Assembly: GCF_009720865.1 (NCBI RefSeq)
Contig: NZ_WNLA01000028.1
Coordinates: 1-64,000 of the forward strand
Direction of reading: 5' to 3'
Origin: Pseudoduganella ginsengisoli
GTDB taxonomy: Bacteria; Pseudomonadota; Gammaproteobacteria; Burkholderiales; Burkholderiaceae_D
DNA: 64,000 nt
Shown here: positions 24,854 to 34,349 of the stretch, piece by piece
How the letters are laid out: each line of letters starts with the position of its first letter
Numbering within the stretch: position 1 is the first letter of the stretch
Program-made: the position numbers and the translations under genes
The notes under the pieces: model-generated
The model's input: only the letters and a program-made list of their open reading frames with translations
Database searches by the model: none
Told to the model about the DNA's origin: nothing

Positions 24854-25174
24854 ATGCAGCAACAGCTGAAGCAACGTTTTGACCGGGTGGAGCGGGCTAT
24901 CGGGGCAGCATCGCAAGCGTGTTCCGCTGAACGAAATTTGCCAGGGGAATTACGCGATTGCATCCATAAGCTGGACCGGCAGGCGGACAAGGTGATACAG
25001 GGCAGTGCGGCGCTCGATGCGGCGGCATTGACGCGGATGGTGGAAGAACTGGGCGTACTGGGTGAGCGGGCGCGCCGCGTGTGCGTCAATGTGCCGACAC
25101 TGACGGCGCAAATGAAAAGCGCCGTGTTGCATGTACATGAAGAGTTGCAAGAGTTGAAGCGCGATTTGCATTAA
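24854..25174 (+). CDS. Small helical hypothetical protein (106 aa)
   Basis: A cytoplasmic, mainly helical protein, probably coiled (RFDRVERAIGAASQAC at the start, HEELQELKRDLH at the end), with four Cys. ATG 24854 has AAAGGAG at ideal spacing; the longer open frame lacks one. I recognise no family. Confidence 0.65.
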   Translation: MQQQLKQRFDRVERAIGAASQACSAERNLPGELRDCIHKLDRQADKVIQGSAALDAAALTRMVEELGVLGERARRVCVNVPTLTAQMKSAVLHVHEELQELKRDLH

Positions 25175-25178
25175 AGGA

Positions 25179-25200
25179 CAAGGGCGCCGCAGCGCCCTTG
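25179..25200 (+). terminator. Hairpin after the small helical protein gene
   Basis: A 9-bp stem CAAGGGCGC / GCGCCCTTG (25179-25187, 25192-25200) starts four bases after the stop. The following T-run is short, so it may act for both this gene and the convergent CoA-transferase. Confidence 0.55.
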
Positions 25201-25210
25201 TTGAACTGCA

Positions 25211-26440
25211 TCAGATCGCGCCTTTGCCCTTCAATTCACCGATCTGCTCGTCGCTGCGTCCCAATACTTCCCGCAATACTTCTTCCGTATGCTGACCCAG
25301 CAGCGGCGGCGCCTTGCCGCCATCGGCCGGAGTGGCCGACAAGCGCATCGGGCTGCGCACCAGTTTCACGTGGCCGGCCGTCGGATGCGGCGCTTCCACC
25401 ACCATGCCGCGCGCCTGCACTTGAGGATTGCGGTACACATCGTTCAAATCGTTGATCGGGCCACACGGCACGCCGACGGCTTCGAGCTTGCCGATCCACC
25501 AGTCACGGCTTTGCAACTTCACCATGTCGGCCAGGATCGGTACCAGTTCCGCGCGGTTTTCCACCCGCAGGCGGTTGGTGGCGTAGCGTTCATGCAGCGC
25601 CAGGTCGGCACGGCCGCCGGCTTCCACGAATTTCTGGTACTGGCCATCGTTGCCGGTGGCGACAATGATGTAGCCATCGCTGCACGCAAACGTCTGGTAC
25701 GGCACGATGTTCGGATGCGCGTTGCCCCAGCGCTTGGGAGCCTTGCCGCTGTTCAGGTAATTGCTGCCCTGGTTGGCCAGCATGGCCACCTGCACGTCCA
25801 GCAGCGCCATGTCGATGTACTGGCCTTCGCCCGTGCGGTCGCGGTGGATCAGCGCCGCCTGGATCGCAATGGTCGCGTACATGCCCGTCATCAAATCCGT
25901 CAGCGCGACGCCGGCTTTTTGCGGCCCGCCACCCGGCAAATCATCGCGCTCGCCCGTCACGGACATCAGGCCGCCCATGCCCTGGATCAGGAAGTCATAG
26001 CCGGCGCGGTGCGCATACGGGCCATCCTGGCCGAATCCCGTCACGGAACAGTAGACCAGGTCGGGTTTCACGGCTTGCAGCGATGCATAGTCGAGGCCAT
26101 ATTTTTTCAGCTGGCCGACTTTGTAATTTTCCAGCACCACGTCTGAATGCGCAGCCAGTTCACGGATCAATTGCTGGCCTTCCGGCGACGCAATGTCCAC
26201 CGTGACGGAGCGCTTGCCCCGGTTGGCGGACAGGTAATAGGCCGCTTCCGTTGTATCTTCGCCCTGGCTGTTTTTCGCATACGGAGGACCCCATGCGCGC
26301 GTGTCGTCGCCCGCGCCGGGGCGCTCGATTTTAATCACGTCGGCGCCCAGGTCCGCCAGGTTTTGCGAACACCATGGTCCCGCCAGCACGCGCGACAAGT
26401 CCAGTACGCGGATATGGCCCAGCGCAGTCTTTGCAGTCAT
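25211..26440 (-). CDS. CaiB/BaiF family III CoA-transferase
   Basis: A 409-residue enzyme moving CoA between carboxylic acids in the cytoplasm. Landmarks are the N-terminal RVLDLSRVLAGPWCSQ, LGADVIKIERP, YYLSANRGKRSV and the catalytic Asp D182 in ALTDLMTGMYA. Overall it resembles succinyl-CoA:glutarate or formyl-CoA transferases, but no oxalyl-CoA decarboxylase or glutaryl-CoA dehydrogenase is adjacent, so the substrate pair is not assigned. ATG 26440. Confidence 0.88.
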   Translation of the reverse strand: MTAKTALGHIRVLDLSRVLAGPWCSQNLADLGADVIKIERPGAGDDTRAWGPPYAKNSQGEDTTEAAYYLSANRGKRSVTVDIASPEGQQLIRELAAHSDVVLENYKVGQLKKYGLDYASLQAVKPDLVYCSVTGFGQDGPYAHRAGYDFLIQGMGGLMSVTGERDDLPGGGPQKAGVALTDLMTGMYATIAIQAALIHRDRTGEGQYIDMALLDVQVAMLANQGSNYLNSGKAPKRWGNAHPNIVPYQTFACSDGYIIVATGNDGQYQKFVEAGGRADLALHERYATNRLRVENRAELVPILADMVKLQSRDWWIGKLEAVGVPCGPINDLNDVYRNPQVQARGMVVEAPHPTAGHVKLVRSPMRLSATPADGGKAPPLLGQHTEEVLREVLGRSDEQIGELKGKGAI

Positions 26441-26552
26441 TGCTTTTGCCTCGAAAAGTCGTCAAGACCGCCAGATTAACGGGTTGTGATAAGGTTGGAA
26501 ATCACAGGTGCGACATGCATTTTCAACATTGATCAATTTGGACGAGGTGACG

Positions 26553-27308
26553 ATGCCTTGGAACTACCCCCGGGTCCTGGCCCATCGCGGCGGCGGCAAG
26601 CTGGCGCCGGAAAATACCATTGCCGGGCTGCGCTGCGGACTGGCCTATGGCTTCCATGCCGTGGAATTCGACGTCATGCTGTCGCAGGATGGCGTCGGCG
26701 TCATCCTGCACGACCCGGAGTTTGGCCGCACCGTGCCGGGGCAGGGCAGTGTGGCGGACAGCCTGGCATCGGACCTCGTGAACATGGATGCGGGCAGCTG
26801 GTTCGGGCCGCAATTTGCCGGCGAGCCGGTGCCGCTGTTCACGGAATTTGTCGATTATTGCCGTTCGCAGCACATCTGGATGAATATTGAAATCAAGCCG
26901 GTGCCCGGCTTTGAAGAAGCCACCGGGCGCTGGGTGGCACATAAAACGCGGACCCGCTTTGCCGATGAAATCCGCGCCGGGGACTGGGCAACAGTGCCGC
27001 TGTTGTCATCATTTTCCATGGCGGCGCTGGCCGCTGCCCGCGATGCGGCGCCCGACGTGCCGCGCGCATGCCTGTTCGATACCATTCCGCCCGACTGGCG
27101 TGAACAGGCGCAGGCGCTGCAAGCCGTGGCCATCCACACCAACCACAAGCATTTGACTGCAGACCTGGCGCAAGCCGTCAAACAGGCGGGCTATGGCTTG
27201 TTTTGCTATACCGTCAATGAGCCGGAGCGGGCGCGCACGATCCTGGCCTGGGGTGTCGACGGCTTTTGCACGGACCGCATCGACTTGATCGGCCCGGCCT
27301 TCGCGTAA
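26553..27308 (+). CDS. ugpQ: Glycerophosphodiester phosphodiesterase
   Basis: A 251-residue cytoplasmic GDPD-family enzyme that hydrolyses glycerophosphodiesters to glycerol-3-phosphate and an alcohol. Visible are LAHRGGGKLAPENT (catalytic His and Glu/Asn), EFDVMLSQDG, LHDPEFGRT, and MNIEIKP. There is no signal peptide, as in UgpQ rather than periplasmic GlpQ. ATG 26553 follows GAGG; the open frame reaches back to 26508 without a ribosome-binding site. It is not next to ugpBAEC here. It converges on the chemoreceptor gene with 3 bases between. Confidence 0.85.
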   Translation: MPWNYPRVLAHRGGGKLAPENTIAGLRCGLAYGFHAVEFDVMLSQDGVGVILHDPEFGRTVPGQGSVADSLASDLVNMDAGSWFGPQFAGEPVPLFTEFVDYCRSQHIWMNIEIKPVPGFEEATGRWVAHKTRTRFADEIRAGDWATVPLLSSFSMAALAAARDAAPDVPRACLFDTIPPDWREQAQALQAVAIHTNHKHLTADLAQAVKQAGYGLFCYTVNEPERARTILAWGVDGFCTDRIDLIGPAFA

Positions 27309-27311
27309 CGG

Positions 27312-29033
27312 TTAAAACCGTACGTAATTCGACTCGTCCGGTTCCCAGTTTTTTGAGCTGTCCGGAATGGGCGCCAGCTTGCCACGCCTGGACGGCGGGC
27401 GCTTTGCTCCGCTTTTCGGACCTTTGGGATCGTTGGCGTCATGAGGTGGCAGGGGGCGCTGCAGCAGCGCTTTGGCAGGCGTTTGCGCGACTTTGAAGAA
27501 TTCCATGGTGCGCTGCAAGTCTTCCGCCTGCACGCTCATTTCTTCGGCAGTGGCGGCCAGTTGTTCCGACCCCGCAGCATTTTGCTGTGTGGTCTGGCTC
27601 AACTGGTTCAGCGCGGAATTGATCTGGCTGACGCCACTGGACTGTTCGTTGGATGCGGCAGAAATTTCCTGTACGAGGCCGGACGTTTTCTGGATATTCG
27701 GCACCATCTGGCCCAGCAAATGGCCGGCCCGTTCCGCCAGCGCCACGCTGCTCTCCGCCACTTCGCCAATTTCCGCCGCAGCCACCTGGCTGCGTTCGGC
27801 CAACTTGCGCACTTCGGCCGCCACCACGGCAAAGCCCTTGCCATGTTCGCCGGCGCGGGCAGCCTCAATGGCGGCATTCAGCGCCAGCAAATTGGTTTGG
27901 TAGGCAATGTCGTCAATAATGACGATTTTGCGGGCAATTTGCCGCATCGCGTCCACCGTGCTGGTGACGGCGGCGCCGCCTTCCACGGCTTCACTGGCCG
28001 CCTGGCTGGCCATGCTGTCCGTCATGCGGGCGTTTTCCGTGTTTTGCGAAATCGACGACGTCATTTCTTCGACGGCAGCGCTGGTTTCTTCCACGCCCGC
28101 TGCCTGTTCCGTGGCAGCCTGCGACAGCGATTGCGCCGTGCTGCTGACTTCCAGCGACGCGCTGGCCAGCGCGTCCGCACTGGAATTGACATTGCCGACC
28201 ACACCGGCCAGCCGTTCCACCATGGATTTCATGGCATACAGCAGGCTGCTGTGGTCTGCCGGGTGGGTTTCGATGGCCACCGTCAAGTCGCCGCCCGCCA
28301 CGCGTGTGACGACTTCCGCCGCATAGCGGGGATCGCCGCCCAGCTGGCGCAGCGTGCTGAACATGATGGCCAGCGACAGGGCCGTCACGCCTACCCCGGC
28401 CACGGCAAAAATAGTGACCATGGTGCGCTGGGCGGCGCTCATGTCGCCGCGCGCATCGGCGACGGCGTCATGGGCAATTTTCATGTTGATGTCCACCACG
28501 CGGTCCAGCGCCAAACGGACATTTTCCACGTGCGGCCCCACGTCAGCGACGGCACGGCGGAATTCTTCCCACGCCGCCTTGTCGGATTTTCCATCCGCTA
28601 GGCTTGCCAGTTTTTCCGCCGCGGCCATGACCCGCTCGCCGCCGATGCGGCGCGGTTCCCAGGCTGCCAGGAACGCCTTGTACAGGGCGGCTTCTTCCAC
28701 AGATTGCGGCAGCGGCTCGTAAATCTTGCGTCCCGCGTCGACTTCCGCGAATCCGGCCCGCATGGCCATGACTTCCGCGCTGATTTTAGTGGATGCCTTT
28801 GGATCGTCCGCGTAGCGGAACACGGACACGGCGCCCAGCCGGATGGCCCGGTTGCCCAGCTGGATCTTGTCCAGCCCTTGCAGCGACGGCATGCGTACCT
28901 CCGCCACCTCGCTGAAAGCATGGGATGCGCTGCGCAGCCCCAGCAGGCCGGCGGCGCCGACCAGCGCGATGCCGCCGACTGCCATGACCAGCAATAACAG
29001 CAACTTGGTGCGGATATGAAGGGTATTCAGCAT
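27312..29033 (-). CDS. Methyl-accepting chemotaxis protein
   Basis: A 573-residue inner-membrane receptor. TM1 is about residues 10-32, a periplasmic four-helix ligand domain extends to about 190, then TM2, a HAMP domain and the signalling domain. Its highly conserved hairpin tip reads AYQTNLLALNAAIEAARAGE and KGFAVVAAEVRKLAERS. The C-terminal tail is Pro/Arg/Lys-rich and ends in DESNYVRF without the CheR-binding NWETF motif, though NWEPDES is vaguely similar. The ligand is unknown; no che genes are nearby. Confidence 0.93.
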   Translation of the reverse strand: MLNTLHIRTKLLLLLVMAVGGIALVGAAGLLGLRSASHAFSEVAEVRMPSLQGLDKIQLGNRAIRLGAVSVFRYADDPKASTKISAEVMAMRAGFAEVDAGRKIYEPLPQSVEEAALYKAFLAAWEPRRIGGERVMAAAEKLASLADGKSDKAAWEEFRRAVADVGPHVENVRLALDRVVDINMKIAHDAVADARGDMSAAQRTMVTIFAVAGVGVTALSLAIMFSTLRQLGGDPRYAAEVVTRVAGGDLTVAIETHPADHSSLLYAMKSMVERLAGVVGNVNSSADALASASLEVSSTAQSLSQAATEQAAGVEETSAAVEEMTSSISQNTENARMTDSMASQAASEAVEGGAAVTSTVDAMRQIARKIVIIDDIAYQTNLLALNAAIEAARAGEHGKGFAVVAAEVRKLAERSQVAAAEIGEVAESSVALAERAGHLLGQMVPNIQKTSGLVQEISAASNEQSSGVSQINSALNQLSQTTQQNAAGSEQLAATAEEMSVQAEDLQRTMEFFKVAQTPAKALLQRPLPPHDANDPKGPKSGAKRPPSRRGKLAPIPDSSKNWEPDESNYVRF

Positions 29034-29233
29034 GGCAAGCTCTCCGGGTCAAAAGCTGCGGCAGGTATGGCTTTCCAGTATAGGGAAGGATAGGGTAGTT
29101 CGGCGCTTCGTCTTGCTTTCGTTGCATCATTGCAACGAAAGAATGGTACGGGGGCGGTCCCTTGTGGCGTTATCCATCCGCCCTATATATGGAGTCAGCC
29201 GCTCCTGCCCTGATTTACAGCAAGGAGATACCG

Positions 29234-29239
29234 TATAAT
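29234..29239 (+). promoter_or_regulatory. Probable -10 box for alaS
   Basis: TATAAT lies 39 bases before the alaS ATG. No strong -35 is present; TGATTT at 29211-29216 has the right 17-base spacing. Confidence 0.4.
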
Positions 29240-29277
29240 CGCTCCTTTGCACCAGCAGCCAACTTACCGATTACGAC

Positions 29278-31887
29278 ATGAAATCATCTGAAATCCGCGA
29301 GAAGTTCCTTAAATTCTTCGAATCCAAGGGTCATACGATCGTCCGTTCCAGCTCGCTGGTGCCAGGCAACGATCCTACCCTGCTGCTGACGAACTCCGGC
29401 ATGGTGCAGTTCAAGGACGTGTTCCTGGGCCAGGATACCCGCCCGTACACGCGCGCCACCACCGTGCAGCGCTGCGTGCGCGCCGGCGGCAAGCACAATG
29501 ACCTGGAAAACGTGGGTTACACGGCGCGCCACCACACGTTCTTTGAAATGCTGGGCAACTTCAGCTTCGGCGATTACTTCAAGCGCGACGCGATCAATTA
29601 CGCGTGGGAACTGTTGACCAAGGTGTACATGCTGCCGGCGGAAAAGCTGACCGTGACCGTGTACATCGAAGATGATGAAGCGTACGACATCTGGGCCAAT
29701 GAAATTGGCGTGCCGAAAGAGCGCATTATCCGCATCGGTGACAACAAGGGTGCGCGCTACGCGTCGGACAACTTCTGGCAAATGGCCGATACCGGTCCTT
29801 GCGGTCCTTGCACGGAAATCTTCTATGACCACGGCGCCGACATCTGGGGCGGCCCTCCGGGCTCGGCCGAAGAAGACGGCGACCGCTTCATTGAAATCTG
29901 GAACCTGGTGTTCATGCAGTTCAACCGCGACGAAGCGGGCGTGATGCACAAGCTGCCGAAGCCTTGCGTCGATACCGGCATGGGCATGGAGCGCCTGGCC
30001 GCCGTGCTGCAGCACGTGCACTCGAACTATGAAATCGACTTGTTCCAAAACCTGATCAAGGCGGCTGCCCGCGAAACCGGCGCCACCGACCTGGAAAACA
30101 AGTCGCTGCGCGTCATCGCTGACCACATCCGCGCCGCGTCGTTCCTGATCGTGGACGGCATCATCCCTGGCCCGGAAAGCCACGGCTACGTGCTGCGCCG
30201 TATCATCCGCCGCGCGCTGCGCCACGGCCACAAGCTGGGCCAGACCAAGGCGTTCTTCTACAAGCTGGTGGAAGACTTGAACATTGAAATGGGTGCGGCA
30301 TATCCGGAACTGGCGGAAGCCAAGGACCGTGTGGCGGCCACGCTGAAGGCTGAAGAAGAGCGTTTCGGCGAAACGCTGGAACACGGCATGAAGATCCTGG
30401 AAGCGCAGCTGGCCAAGGATCCGAAAAACCTGGACGGCGCCACCGCCTTCCTGCTGTACGACACCTACGGCTTCCCGCTGGATTTGACGGCCGACATTTG
30501 CCGCGAGCGTGAAGTCACGCTGGACGAAGCCGGTTTTGCCGCGGCGATGGAAGCGCAGCGCAACAATTCGCGTAAAGGCGGCAAGGGCCAGATGGCTGTT
30601 GGCGTCGAATACACGGGCGAGAAAAACAAGTTCGTCGGCTACGACCAGCTGCAGCACAGCTCGAAAGTCGTCGCGCTGTATGCGGATGGCGCCCCGGTGC
30701 AGGAATTGAAAGCAGGCCAGCACGGTATCGTGGTGCTGGATACGACGCCGTTTTACGCGGAATCCGGCGGCCAGGTGGGCGACAAGGGCGTGATCCAGTC
30801 CGCCACTGCGAAATTCGATGTGGCCGATACGCTGAAAGTCAAAGCCGACGTGTATGGCCACCATGGCGTGGTGGCGTCCGGTTCGCTGAAAGTCGGCGAC
30901 GCTGTCGGCGCGGAAGTGGACCAGCAGGCCCGTGGCCGCACCATCCGCAACCACTCGGCCACCCACTTGATGCACAAAGCCCTGCGCGAAGTGCTGGGTG
31001 CGCACGTGGCGCAGAAGGGCTCGCTGGTGGATCCGGACAAGGCCCGCTTCGACTTCTCGCACAATGCGCCGCTGACGGCTGAAGAAATCGCCAAAGTGGA
31101 AGCCATCGTCAACGCGGAAATCCTGGCCAATGCACAGACCCAGTCGCACAACATGTCGTTTGACGACGCGGTCAAGCATGGCGCGATGGCGCTGTTCGGC
31201 GAAAAGTATGGCGATGAAGTGCGCGTGATGGACATCGGTTCGTCCAAGGAACTGTGCGGCGGCGTGCACGTGCACAGCACGGGCGATATCGGCTTGTTCA
31301 AGATCGTGTCGGAAGGCGGCGTTGCGGCCGGTATCCGCCGCGTGGAAGCCGTGACGGGCGAGGGCGCGCTGTCGCTGGTGCAGTCGATGGCGAAGAAGCT
31401 CAACGAAGCGTCTGCCGCGCTGAAAACCAATCCGGATGAATTGACTGCCAAGATTGTCCAGGTGCAAGACCACGTCAAGGCACTGGAAAAGGAATTGGCG
31501 GCGCTGAAATCGAAACTGGCCTCCGGCCAGGGCGATGAACTGGTGAACAAGGCGGTCGACATCAAAGGCGTCAAAGTGCTGGCCGCAACGCTGGAAGGCG
31601 CCGACGTGGCCCGCCTGCGCGAAACCATGGACAAGCTGAAAGACAAGCTGAAAACCGCCGCCATTGTGCTGGCCAGCGTGTCGGACGGCAAAGTCAGCCT
31701 GATCGCCGGCGTGACGGCGGACGCAACGGGCAAGGTCAAAGCCGGTGAATTGGTGAACTTTGTTGCGCAGCAAGTTGGCGGCAAAGGTGGTGGCCGTCCC
31801 GACATGGCCCAGGCAGGCGGTACCGATGCTGCAGCGCTGCCAGGCGCGTTGGCTGGTGTCGCCGGCTGGGTTGAGCAGCGCGTTTAA
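29278..31887 (+). CDS. alaS: Alanyl-tRNA synthetase
   Basis: An 869-residue class II synthetase charging tRNA-Ala. The catalytic core begins at once ([51 protein letters not shown]-like block). The editing domain has the zinc-binding [10 protein letters not shown] and [13 protein letters not shown] motifs, and the C-Ala domain ends in [15 protein letters not shown]. Length is normal (E. coli 876). The sequence around the start has no Shine-Dalgarno. It is followed by tusA. Confidence 0.97.
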   Translation: [869 protein letters not shown]

Positions 31888-32054
31888 GTTGTAAAGCTAG
31901 TAAACATGCGGCTTGCGCAGGTGCGCGGGCCGCATGTCAAGGTCCCGCTCGTTGTGTGTGTGCAACGCACAATTACCAATTTTGCTGCGCCGCGTCAAAG
32001 CCGGAGAATTGGAGTAGACTGTGAATATCAGCACAACTTCTAAGCGGGATAGTG
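31888..32054. other. Intergenic region between alaS and tusA
   Basis: 167 bases with the weak inverted pair ATGCGGCTTGCGCAG ... GCGCGGGCCGCAT just after alaS, which could form a hairpin without a T-run. GGAGAATTGGAGTAGACT at about 32000-32018 may include a promoter for tusA. Nothing else was identified. Confidence 0.3.
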
Positions 32055-32312
32055 ATGAGTGACACTCTGGTTGATACCGAAATCATGGAATTTCAAAAAG
32101 AACTCGATGCGCGGGGCTTGAACTGTCCGCTGCCGATTCTGAAAGCAAAAAAGGCGCTGGCTGAGCTGCAGAGCGGCGAAGTGCTGCGTATTATGGCGAC
32201 CGACCCTGGTTCGGTGCGCGATTTCCAAGCCTTTGCCAAGCAGACTGGCAATACGCTGCTGTCGCATCAGCAGTACGGCATGGAATTTGTCTTCCTTATG
32301 CAACGCAAATAA
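32055..32312 (+). CDS. tusA: TusA-family sulfur carrier/sulfurtransferase
   Basis: An 85-residue cytoplasmic sulfur-relay protein. The motif LDARGLNCPLPILKAKKAL contains the CPxP signature with the persulfide-carrying Cys. TusA passes sulfur from IscS for 2-thiouridine and other uses. ATG 32055 directly follows an in-frame GTG; the spacing from GCGGGA favours the ATG. Confidence 0.9.
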   Translation: MSDTLVDTEIMEFQKELDARGLNCPLPILKAKKALAELQSGEVLRIMATDPGSVRDFQAFAKQTGNTLLSHQQYGMEFVFLMQRK

Positions 32313-32432
32313 CCGGAGCACTCCGGTCAATATTCCCGCCTTGGGGCCGCTGGTTGGCGGCCCGCCTGCAGAATCCCTAGTGACGAATCGATGCGTAAAT
32401 TTTTTTTAGATGGATTACACTAACAAAAAAAC

Positions 32433-32480
32433 GCACGATCGTGCTTAAATTCAGCTTGCCGCTGGAATATCTTTTATAAT
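32433..32480 (+). promoter_or_regulatory. Operator-like palindrome and -10 box upstream of etfB
   Basis: A perfect 12-bp palindrome GCACGATCGTGC (32433-32444) lies 30 bases before a TATAAT (32475-32480), which is 56 bases before the etfB ATG. Symmetry and position suit a TetR-type regulator of fatty-acid degradation (FadP/PsrA-like proteins control ETF genes in relatives). The identity of the regulator is inference. Confidence 0.45.
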
Positions 32481-32535
32481 CTAGCCCACATTTTAGTCAG
32501 TAACATCTTTATTTAATTTTCCCAAAGGCACAGCT

Positions 32536-33285
32536 ATGAAAGTCTTGGTACCCGTCAAACGCGTGGTCGACTACAACGTCAAAGTACGCGTCAAGTCCGA
32601 CGGCACTGGCGTCGATATCGCCAACGTGAAAATGTCGATGAACCCGTTCGATGAGATCGCTTTGGAAGAGGCGACCCGTCTGAAAGAAGCGGGCAAAGTG
32701 ACCGAAGTGGTGGCAGTTTCCGCCGGCGTAGCCCAGTGCCAGGAAACCCTGCGCACCGGTATGGCCATTGGCGCCGACCGTGGCATCCTGGTGGAAACCG
32801 CCACCGAGCTGGAGCCGCTGGCTGTGGCCAAACTGCTGAAAGCACTGGCTGACAAAGAACAGCCGCAACTGATTATCCTGGGCAAGCAAGCCATTGACGA
32901 CGATTCCAACCAGACCGGCCAGATGCTGGCAGCGCTGCTGGGCTGGCCGCAAGCCACGTTCGCATCGAAAGTTGTTTTGGAAGACGGCAAAGCTGTCGTG
33001 ACCCGTGAAGTGGACGGCGGCCTGGAAACCCTGTCGTTGACCCTGCCAGCGATCATCACCACCGACCTGCGTTTGAACGAGCCACGCTATGTGACCCTGC
33101 CAAACATCATGAAGGCCAAGAAAAAGCCTTTGGAAACCGTCAAGCCGGAAGACCTGGGCGTTGACGTGACCCCGCGCCTGAAAACCCTGAAAGTGGCCGA
33201 GCCTGCGAAGCGCTCCGCCGGCATCAAAGTGCCTGACGTGGCGACCCTGGTTGCCAAGCTGCGCACCGAAGCCAAAGTCATCTAA
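32536..33285 (+). CDS. etfB: Electron transfer flavoprotein, beta subunit
   Basis: A 249-residue subunit that with EtfA accepts electrons from acyl-CoA dehydrogenases and passes them to ETF-ubiquinone oxidoreductase. It begins MKVLVPVKRVVDYNVKVRVK, contains AVSAGVAQCQETLRTGMAIG, and the family signature GKQAIDDDSNQTGQMLAALLGWPQ (split here). The C-terminal IMKAKKKP segment is the known recognition/methylation loop region. It is followed after 27 bases by etfA. Confidence 0.96.
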   Translation: MKVLVPVKRVVDYNVKVRVKSDGTGVDIANVKMSMNPFDEIALEEATRLKEAGKVTEVVAVSAGVAQCQETLRTGMAIGADRGILVETATELEPLAVAKLLKALADKEQPQLIILGKQAIDDDSNQTGQMLAALLGWPQATFASKVVLEDGKAVVTREVDGGLETLSLTLPAIITTDLRLNEPRYVTLPNIMKAKKKPLETVKPEDLGVDVTPRLKTLKVAEPAKRSAGIKVPDVATLVAKLRTEAKVI

Positions 33286-33312
33286 GACTCACACTACTTT
33301 CAAGGAATTATC

Positions 33313-34245
33313 ATGGTCGCATTAGTCATCGCAGAACACGACAACGCCAGCCTGAAGGCTAGCACCCACCACACCGTTACCGCAGCTGCCCAGTGCGGCG
33401 GCGACGTTCACGTGCTGGTCGCAGGCAGCAATGCCGGCGCCGCCGTGGAAGCCGCCAAGCAAATCGCCGGCGTGACCAAAGTACTGGTTGCCGAAGGCGC
33501 GCACTTCGCTGACGGCCTGGCGGAAAACGTTGCCGAGCAAGTGCTGGCCGTTGCCGGTTCGTACTCGCACATCCTGGCGCCAGCCACCGCGTATGGCAAA
33601 AACATCTTGCCGCGCGTTGCTGCCAAGCTGGACGTGGCACAAATTTCGGAAATCACCAAAGTCGACAGCCCGGACACGTTCGAGCGTCCTATCTACGCCG
33701 GTAACGCGATTGCCACCGTGCAATCGTCGGACAAAGTCAAAGTCATCACCGTACGTACCACCGGCTTCGACGCAGCTGCCGCCACCGGTGGTTCGGCTGC
33801 CGTGGAATCTGTATCGGCTGTGGCCGACTCCGGCAAGTCGGCCTTCGTTGGCCGTGAACTGGCCAAGTCGGACCGTCCAGAACTGACCGCTGCCAAGATC
33901 ATCGTTTCCGGTGGCCGCGGCATGGGTTCGGGCGACGCCTTCAAGATCCTGGAACCGCTGGCAGACAAGCTGAACGCTGCCATGGGCGCATCGCGCGCTG
34001 CCGTCGACGCCGGCTTCGTGCCGAACGACTGGCAAGTTGGCCAGACCGGCAAGATCGTTGCTCCTCAGCTGTACATCGCTGTGGGTATTTCGGGCGCGAT
34101 CCAGCACTTGGCTGGTATGAAAGATTCGAAAACCATCGTGGCCATCAACAAGGATCCGGAAGCGCCGATCTTCTCCGTTGCCGATTACGGCATCGTGGGC
34201 GATCTGTTCGAAGTGGTCCCTGAGCTGGTCAAAGAACTGGGCTGA
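33313..34245 (+). CDS. etfA: Electron transfer flavoprotein, alpha subunit
   Basis: A 310-residue FAD-binding partner of EtfB. The N-terminal half begins MVALVIAEHDNASLKAST; the C-terminal FAD domain holds IVSGGRGMGSGDAFKILEPL, GASRAAVDAGF, VGQTGKIVAPQLYIAVGISG and INKDPEAPIF. AAGGA precedes the ATG. It shares a transcript with etfB; a strong terminator follows, and an acyl-CoA dehydrogenase, the natural electron donor, lies next. Confidence 0.96.
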   Translation: MVALVIAEHDNASLKASTHHTVTAAAQCGGDVHVLVAGSNAGAAVEAAKQIAGVTKVLVAEGAHFADGLAENVAEQVLAVAGSYSHILAPATAYGKNILPRVAAKLDVAQISEITKVDSPDTFERPIYAGNAIATVQSSDKVKVITVRTTGFDAAAATGGSAAVESVSAVADSGKSAFVGRELAKSDRPELTAAKIIVSGGRGMGSGDAFKILEPLADKLNAAMGASRAAVDAGFVPNDWQVGQTGKIVAPQLYIAVGISGAIQHLAGMKDSKTIVAINKDPEAPIFSVADYGIVGDLFEVVPELVKELG

Positions 34246-34260
34246 TCGCTGAAGTGATCT

Positions 34261-34299
34261 AAAAAGCCACGCGGGCACAAGCCGAGCGTGGCTTTTTTT
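34261..34299 (+). terminator. etfBA terminator
   Basis: A 12-bp stem AAAAAGCCACGC / GCGTGGCTTTTT (34261-34272, 34286-34297) runs into seven T's. It begins 15 bases after the etfA stop and separates etfBA from the acyl-CoA dehydrogenase gene. Confidence 0.9.
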
Positions 34300-34349
34300 C
34301 CGCCCAAGAAAAAGAATATTCACATCACATAAGTACCTTGGAGAAAAAC

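Noticed and set aside
29284..31773. An 829-codon open frame opposite alaS
   Set aside because: AlaS is unmistakable on the plus strand. The antisense frame shows only compositional bias.
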